Assembly: GCA_030151665.1 (NCBI GenBank) | Contig: JASLDB010000105.1 | Coordinates: forward strand, 1 to 6,632 | DNA length: 6,632 nucleotides | Source: Neisseriaceae bacterium | GTDB lineage: Bacteria > Pseudomonadota > Gammaproteobacteria > Burkholderiales > Neisseriaceae | Direction: 5' to 3' | Part shown: one piece after another, positions 1 through 3,889 of the stretch | Position numbering within the stretch: the first letter of the stretch is position 1 | Layout of the letters: every line of letters starts with the position of its first letter | The notes under the pieces: generated by a model | Databases searched by the model: none | Told to the model about the DNA's origin: nothing | Seen by the model: only the letters and a program-made list of their open reading frames with translations | Program-made: the position numbers and the translations under genes

Positions 1-114
1 TCTAAAATAAATTATTTAGAAACAATATTACGTATAGATTCTGTACAAGGCAATGCTATCAAACAAATGCATATTAAAATCCTAGAGACATGTTCAGGGT
101 GGAATCATGAATGA
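1..114 (+). CDS. Possible C-terminal tail of an upstream gene (5' truncated)
   Basis: Reading from base 1, this frame has 37 sense codons and then TGA at 112-114; the tail reads NYLETILRIDSV, then about ten residues, and ends ILETCSGWNHE. I do not recognise the protein and assign no function. Coding is plausible because the other two forward frames are interrupted several times here and because the next ORF starts inside this one (ATG at 107), an overlap typical of translationally coupled genes. Against it, the stretch is short and AT-rich, it uses ATA for Ile three times where the confirmed genes prefer ATT, and 37 open codons can arise by chance. The start lies outside the window. Confidence 0.35.
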   Translation, partial: SKINYLETILRIDSVQGNAIKQMHIKILETCSGWNHE

Positions 115-214
115 CTTTGAATTTGACAATCATGATATTGGTAAATCTGCCACAAGCATTTTTATTTGCATATTCAATGGTATTTTTACTTCAGTAAGCG
201 GGTTATTGTTGTGA
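107..214 (+). CDS. Unrecognised 35-aa small ORF overlapping the upstream reading frame
   Basis: ATG at 107 opens a 35-codon frame ending in TGA at 212-214. The peptide begins MNDFEFDNHDIGKSA, is acidic at the N-terminus, and has a hydrophobic C-terminal half that includes IFICIFNGIF and ends SVSGLLL. It could be a small membrane-associated peptide. An AGGG at 96-99 lies 7 nt before the ATG, a workable Shine-Dalgarno, and the start overlaps the end of the preceding frame by 8 nt. I know no family for it. It may also be the out-of-frame remnant of a decayed gene, or chance, given about 30 % GC here. Confidence 0.3.
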   Translation: MNDFEFDNHDIGKSATSIFICIFNGIFTSVSGLLL

Positions 215-216
215 TT

Positions 217-235
217 TAAAATGATTAATTTTATC
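217..235. promoter_or_regulatory. Weak second Fur-box-like sequence
   Basis: Aligned to the classical 19-bp Fur consensus GATAATGATAATCATTATC, this stretch matches at 13 of 19 positions, with TGAT on the left and TTATC on the right. It lies about 80 bp upstream of the stronger box, and tandem Fur boxes are common at iron receptor promoters. The local sequence is so AT-rich that this score could easily be chance, so this is a candidate only. Confidence 0.22.
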
Positions 236-264
236 AAATAGGGTTGCTAATGGAATAAAACTGA

Positions 265-280
265 CTGAATTTGAATTCAG
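265..280. promoter_or_regulatory. Perfect 7-bp dyad, possible operator
   Basis: CTGAATT and AATTCAG form a perfect inverted repeat around a 2-nt centre (TG). It ends about 37 nt upstream of the proposed -35 element of the receptor gene, where an activator or second repressor could bind. As RNA it would be a weak AT-rich hairpin without an adjacent T-tract, so a terminator is unlikely. I do not know a regulator with this exact site. Confidence 0.25.
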
Positions 281-316
281 ATGATTGATTCTGCTTTTTA
301 TTTTTCTAACTAAAAC

Positions 317-345
317 TTGCAAATGCTAATCATTCTTAATAATAT
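317..345 (+). promoter_or_regulatory. Candidate sigma-70 promoter of the TonB-dependent receptor gene
   Basis: TTGCAA (317-322) and TAATAT (340-345) are separated by exactly 17 bp, each matching the sigma-70 consensus at 4 of 6 positions. Transcription would start near 352, giving a leader of about 50 nt before the preferred start codon at 402. The overlap with a Fur-like box supports this assignment. Confidence 0.5.
319..337. promoter_or_regulatory. Fur box (iron-responsive operator)
   Basis: The 19-mer gcaaatgctaatcattctt matches GATAATGATAATCATTATC at 14 of 19 positions, including the unbroken central run TAATCATT. It covers the -35 element and spacer of the proposed promoter, so Fur-Fe2+ bound here would block RNA polymerase. 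This placement is typical for iron-acquisition receptors and agrees with the downstream gene being a FrpB/FetA-like receptor. The assignment rests on motif match and context only. Confidence 0.6.
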
Positions 346-392
346 CCATTCCATATTCAATAGATTATTGTCTTTTCGGGATGAACATTTTG

Positions 393-396
393 GGAG
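393..396 (+). promoter_or_regulatory. Shine-Dalgarno site that decides the receptor start
   Basis: GGAG (part of GGGAG) lies 5 nt before ATG 402. The alternative ATG at 381 has only a GGG directly abutting it, too close to serve as a ribosome binding site. This favours 402, which also gives a textbook signal peptide. Confidence 0.6.
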
Positions 397-401
397 TGGG
401 A

Positions 402-2402
402 ATGCGTAAATTACTACCATTAACAATGGCAGTTATGTCTGCTTTTGCGTGGGCAAATGAAGTGAAAGAAGAAACAGTGGATTTGGGAACTGTTGAAGTG
501 ACCGCCAATCGATTGGGTGGCCAAAAAGAATCTGTGGGTGCAGATAAAATTTTGGTGCGCCAACCACAAAGCATGGGTGATATTTTGCGTGATGTTGCTG
601 GTGTGCAAGTTGGGCATCCGAGTGCTTTGGGGCAACGCTTTAAAATCCGTGGGTTGGAAGATCAATTTATCAATGTCACCATTGATGGTGCTCGCCAAGA
701 AGGCTACCATTTTCATCACGCAGGCAGTTATGGTTTGGATCCTGAGCTATTAAAACGGGTGAATATCAATGTTGGTAGTAATAGCATTACCTATGATGCA
801 GGTGCATTGGGTGGTGCAATGAACTTTGAAACCGCCGATGCCAGCGATTTACTGGCAGAAAATCAAACCTTTGGTGGCAAAGCAAAATTGGGTTATGCTA
901 GCAATGGCAAAGAATTTCAAAAGTCTTTGGCATTGTATGGTCGTGCTGCGGATAAATTAGATTTGTTGGCATATGTTAACCACCGCAACATGGATTATTA
1001 CAAAAGCGGTAATGGTGAGAAAATCCCCAATGATGGTTATTTGTTGAACTATTTACTCAAAGCCAAGTTTGATATTACGGATGAACAATATGTTCGTCTA
1101 TCAGCTGAAAAATATCGCAACACAGCAGAAACCAATACCCGTTTAAACTTTGGTCAAGATGTGAATGCAGGGGATCAACGTAAATACGAAATGGATCGTG
1201 AGACTTATTCATTAAGTTATGGTTACACCCCTGTTGATAATAATCTTATTGATTTTAAAGCCAATGTCTACTCGACACAGCAAACGTCAACACACCAAAA
1301 ATCCATTGATGGCAGTAGCGGTGGTACAGATACCATTGTGAAAACCCAAGGTGTGAAGTTGCGTAACGAATCTGCTTTTGAAACGGGTGCTTTAGCACAC
1401 CGTTTGATTGCTGGTTTGGAGTACTATGACAGCAAAGCATCCATTGACAATGCCAGTTATAACCATGCCCAATTAGAGCGTGGTAAATCGACTTCGTTAT
1501 ACCTAGAAGATCAGATTCGCATTGATAATTTTACAATTACCCCGGGTATTCGTTGGGATCGCTATCGCTATGACACCATAAATGGCAAATTGGGTCGTGA
1601 CATGAATGCTTTTGACAAAACATATACCAAGTTCTCAAAAGCATTGGGTTTGCGTTATGATTTCACCCCCAATTTTGCCGCATTTGCCAATTACACAGAA
1701 TTATTCCGTGGTCCATCTGGCAAGGATTTGGGCATGGGTTATTCGTATAACAACAATAATCTAAAAGCCACAACTGGTTATAACACCGAAATTGGTGTAA
1801 CGGGTTCTTTGAGTAATTTATTGGCTAACGAAGACCGTTTTAGTGCCACTGCCAAACTTTTCAATACCCAATACAAAGATTTTGTAACAGTATTGGCCGC
1901 TCGAAAATTGGACAATATCCCTAAAGCGCGTTTGCGTGGTGCTGAACTGGCCATGAATTATCGCTATGAAGGATTTAAAGCCCATTTAGGTGTTTCAAAA
2001 GTAAGCAATAAAATTACCCAAGGCAATGATGTTTTTGTTGAAGGCGCAGAGTTTGAACCCTCTATCGGTGATACCTATACTTTGGGTGTGAGTTATTCTT
2101 TTGTTGATCAAAGCCTAGAATTGGGTTGGAATAGCCGTTTTATTCGCAATAAATCATCCTATGGTTATGATGGCCGTGGTGCAATGCCAATGGTGGATGT
2201 GCAAAAACGTGGTTATGGTGTGAGCGATATCTATGTGGCTTGGACACCAAAAACAGGTACATTTAAAGGGGCTGATTTTGTTTTTGGCGTCGACAATGTA
2301 TTTAACAAACAATACAACGATCATTCTTATTATTTGAATACATCCAAAGGCCAGTCTGAAAAAGGCCGCAATGTTAAAGCAACGGTAGCATACAAGTTCT
2401 AA
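402..2402 (+). CDS. FrpB/FetA-like TonB-dependent outer-membrane receptor
   Basis: This encodes a 666-aa outer-membrane beta-barrel receptor that takes up a ligand, probably iron or an iron-containing compound, with energy from TonB-ExbBD. From the start at 402, residues 1-18 form a signal peptide (MRKLLPL, hydrophobic core, AFAWA cleavage site before NEVKE). A TonB-box-like segment (ETVDLGTVEV) lies at about 24-33. The plug follows, with SMGDILRDVAGVQV near 57-70, a histidine cluster FHHAG at 104-108, and GALGGAMNFETADASDLL at about 134-151. The rest is barrel, ending YKF with the C-terminal aromatic recognised by the BAM complex. FRGP (435-438) and NNNNL (450-454) resemble the FRAP/NPNL boxes of haem receptors, but no histidine lies between them. 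The plug end and the C-terminal GYGVSDIYVAW and GVDNVFNKQY segments recall neisserial FrpB/FetA. A longer form from ATG 381 (673 aa) is possible but less likely. The gene stands alone, with a Fur box upstream and a terminator downstream. The ligand is unproven. Confidence 0.9.
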   Translation: MRKLLPLTMAVMSAFAWANEVKEETVDLGTVEVTANRLGGQKESVGADKILVRQPQSMGDILRDVAGVQVGHPSALGQRFKIRGLEDQFINVTIDGARQEGYHFHHAGSYGLDPELLKRVNINVGSNSITYDAGALGGAMNFETADASDLLAENQTFGGKAKLGYASNGKEFQKSLALYGRAADKLDLLAYVNHRNMDYYKSGNGEKIPNDGYLLNYLLKAKFDITDEQYVRLSAEKYRNTAETNTRLNFGQDVNAGDQRKYEMDRETYSLSYGYTPVDNNLIDFKANVYSTQQTSTHQKSIDGSSGGTDTIVKTQGVKLRNESAFETGALAHRLIAGLEYYDSKASIDNASYNHAQLERGKSTSLYLEDQIRIDNFTITPGIRWDRYRYDTINGKLGRDMNAFDKTYTKFSKALGLRYDFTPNFAAFANYTELFRGPSGKDLGMGYSYNNNNLKATTGYNTEIGVTGSLSNLLANEDRFSATAKLFNTQYKDFVTVLAARKLDNIPKARLRGAELAMNYRYEGFKAHLGVSKVSNKITQGNDVFVEGAEFEPSIGDTYTLGVSYSFVDQSLELGWNSRFIRNKSSYGYDGRGAMPMVDVQKRGYGVSDIYVAWTPKTGTFKGADFVFGVDNVFNKQYNDHSYYLNTSKGQSEKGRNVKATVAYKF

Positions 2403-2426
2403 TTGTTGCTCAATGCGTTTGATCAC

Positions 2427-2455
2427 AGCCAATAGCCAGTCTATTGGCTTTTTTT
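2427..2455 (+). terminator. Intrinsic terminator after the receptor gene
   Basis: AGCCAATAG (2427-2435) pairs perfectly with CTATTGGCT (2441-2449) around the 5-nt loop CCAGT, and seven T residues (2449-2455) follow. It begins 24 nt after the receptor stop codon. There is no A-tract on the left side, so it should work only on rightward transcription. It separates the receptor from the sbcDC unit. Confidence 0.92.
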
Positions 2456-2471
2456 ATGCCATTGGTACTGA

Positions 2472-2489
2472 GTATGATTGAAATCATAC
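2472..2489. promoter_or_regulatory. Perfect 7-bp dyad in the receptor-sbcD spacer
   Basis: GTATGAT and ATCATAC form a perfect inverted repeat around TGAA. It lies 16 nt beyond the T-tract of the terminator and about 155 nt before sbcD. It could be a transcription-factor site or a small RNA hairpin; no T-tract follows, so it is not a second terminator. No known operator is recognised. Confidence 0.28.
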
Positions 2490-2524
2490 GAGGAAGGCAT
2501 TGATTTTAAATCTGGCTGATGCAA

Positions 2525-2537
2525 TGGTGTAACACCA
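2525..2537. promoter_or_regulatory. Perfect 6-bp dyad TGGTGTAACACCA
   Basis: This 13-bp palindrome has 6-bp arms around a single central base and lies about 107 nt upstream of the sbcD start. A one-base centre cannot fold as a hairpin, so if functional it would be a protein-binding site. I can name no regulator. It also falls within a short frame that looks faintly transposase-like, so it may be incidental. Confidence 0.22.
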
Positions 2538-2644
2538 AATCCATGGCTAAAGCGTTAGGTTTAACCAGATAAGCTTGTATTGATGGTGTCTAAATTTGAT
2601 ATCATCTTGGTTGTTATCTTGTTTGAAGCTGAAAGAAAAATCGC

Positions 2645-3874
2645 ATGAAAGTATTGCACACATCGGATTGGCATTTGGGTCGAACATTGTATGGTCAGAA
2701 ACGCTATGAAGAGTTTGAGGCTTTTTTGGCGTGGTTGGTGGCGACCATTACAGAGCAAGGTGTTGATGTATTATTGGTTGCTGGTGATGTTTTTGATACC
2801 AGTACACCGAGCAATCGGGCACAAGCGCTTTACTATCAGTTTCTTTATGATGTTTCACAAACTTGCTGTCGTCACATTGTTATCATTGCAGGCAATCATG
2901 ATTCCCCTTCTTTTTTGAGTGCCCCAAAAGCATTGTTAGCCGCGCTACATGTTCATGTTGTGGGTGCGGTTAGTGATGATTTGTCTGATGAAGTCATTGT
3001 CTTACACAACCCAACCCAACCTGAAGCAATCGTTTGTGCTGTGCCTTATTTGCGTGATCGCGATTTGAGAACCATGGAAGCGGGTGAAGGCTTGGATGAC
3101 AAGAACCAAAAAATGATTGCGGGTTTAAAAAAACATTATGCCCAAGTGTGTGCCATTGCCGAAAATCAACAAGCCACATTGAGCCAGCAAGGTTTTGCCA
3201 ATATACCGATTATTGCCATGGGGCATTTGTTCACGGCTGGTGGGCAAACGATTGATGGTGACGGGGTGCGTGAACTGTATGTCGGAACATTGGCGCATGT
3301 GGGGCGAGAGACTTTTCCGCCATCCATTGATTATTTGGCATTGGGGCACCTGCACGTACCACAACAAGTTGGTGGAGCTGAACATTTGCGTTATTCAGGT
3401 TCACCCATTGCCATGGGTTATGGTGAAGCCAAACAAAATAAGCAAGTGGTATTGGTGGATTTTATTGAGAAAAATCCTCACATCAGCACCATTGCTGTGC
3501 CCAAGTTTCAAGAATTACTGAGGGTGACAGGTACTTTGGAGCACATTTTAGATACCTTGCAAACATTGCGTTTTGCCCATAGCCAAGCATGGCTAGAGAT
3601 TGAATACACAGGGGAAAAGATTGTTAGCGACTTGCGACAATTGTTAGAAGAAGCAGTTGATAACACTGACATGAGAATACTCAGGATTAAGAATAAGCGG
3701 TTAATAGATCGGGTGACTGGCATCATGGTGGATGATGAAGGTCTGGATGATTTAAACCCTGAAGAAGTATTTGTGCGCTACCTTGATACGTATGATATCA
3801 CTGCCGAAGAACGCCCAGCCCTTTTGGCAACATACCATGAAGTGATGCAGTCTCTTCAAGACAGCGAAGATTAA
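2645..3874 (+). CDS. sbcD: SbcD, nuclease subunit of the SbcCD exonuclease
   Basis: This is the Mre11-family metallophosphoesterase subunit of SbcCD, which acts on nucleoid DNA: an ATP-dependent double-strand 3'-5' exonuclease and hairpin-cutting endonuclease that removes cruciforms and protein-blocked ends and aids break repair. The 409-aa length is close to the roughly 400 aa of E. coli SbcD. All metal-binding motifs are present: HTSDWHLG (5-12; D8 and H10), AGDVFD (46-51; D48), GNHDS (83-87; N84 and H85), MGHLF (192-196; H194) and GHLH (234-237; H235 and H237). YSGSP (250-254) precedes the capping domain. The C-terminal segment around LNPEEVFVRYLD matches the helical region that contacts the SbcC coiled coil in SbcD relatives. 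The start MKVLHTSDWHLG agrees exactly with family N-termini, although upstream there is only a weak purine-rich GAAAG about 9 nt away, suggesting modest translation. sbcC follows after 15 nt. The gene appears intact. Confidence 0.97.
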   Translation: MKVLHTSDWHLGRTLYGQKRYEEFEAFLAWLVATITEQGVDVLLVAGDVFDTSTPSNRAQALYYQFLYDVSQTCCRHIVIIAGNHDSPSFLSAPKALLAALHVHVVGAVSDDLSDEVIVLHNPTQPEAIVCAVPYLRDRDLRTMEAGEGLDDKNQKMIAGLKKHYAQVCAIAENQQATLSQQGFANIPIIAMGHLFTAGGQTIDGDGVRELYVGTLAHVGRETFPPSIDYLALGHLHVPQQVGGAEHLRYSGSPIAMGYGEAKQNKQVVLVDFIEKNPHISTIAVPKFQELLRVTGTLEHILDTLQTLRFAHSQAWLEIEYTGEKIVSDLRQLLEEAVDNTDMRILRIKNKRLIDRVTGIMVDDEGLDDLNPEEVFVRYLDTYDITAEERPALLATYHEVMQSLQDSED

Positions 3875-3889
3875 TCGTGAGACAAGAAC

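Larger units (their letters stand above)
215..316. other. AT-rich non-coding stretch upstream of the receptor promoter
   Basis: No supported gene lies here. Counting by hand, bases 1-360 contain 99 G or C (about 27.5 %), well below the flanking genes. The stretch holds a weak second Fur-like match (217-235) and a perfect dyad (265-280), listed separately. No convincing terminator follows the small ORF: the T-rich run near 295-306 is not preceded directly by a G/C-rich stem. Confidence 0.6.
2456..2644. other. Intergenic spacer upstream of sbcD
   Basis: This stretch holds no supported gene. It contains two perfect dyads (2472-2489 and 2525-2537), a smaller TGATATCA palindrome (2597-2604) and an 18-codon frame (2519-2572, counting the stop). 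The sbcDC promoter must lie here because of the upstream terminator, but I see no convincing -35/-10 pair; the best candidate, TTGTAT (2575-2580) with TGATAT (2597-2602), matches only 3 of 6 at each element. Confidence 0.5.

Noticed and set aside
381..401. N-terminal extension of the receptor from ATG 381.
   Set aside because: There is no properly spaced Shine-Dalgarno, and the extension spoils an otherwise standard signal peptide.
2347..2360. AGGCCAGTCTGAA, like the neisserial uptake sequence AGGCCGTCTGAA with one inserted base.
   Set aside because: It lies inside the receptor coding region, is not exact, is not repeated in the window and is not part of a terminator.
2472..2489. The GTATGAT/ATCATAC hairpin as a second terminator.
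   Set aside because: No T-tract follows and the stem is AT-rich; the real terminator is at 2427-2455.
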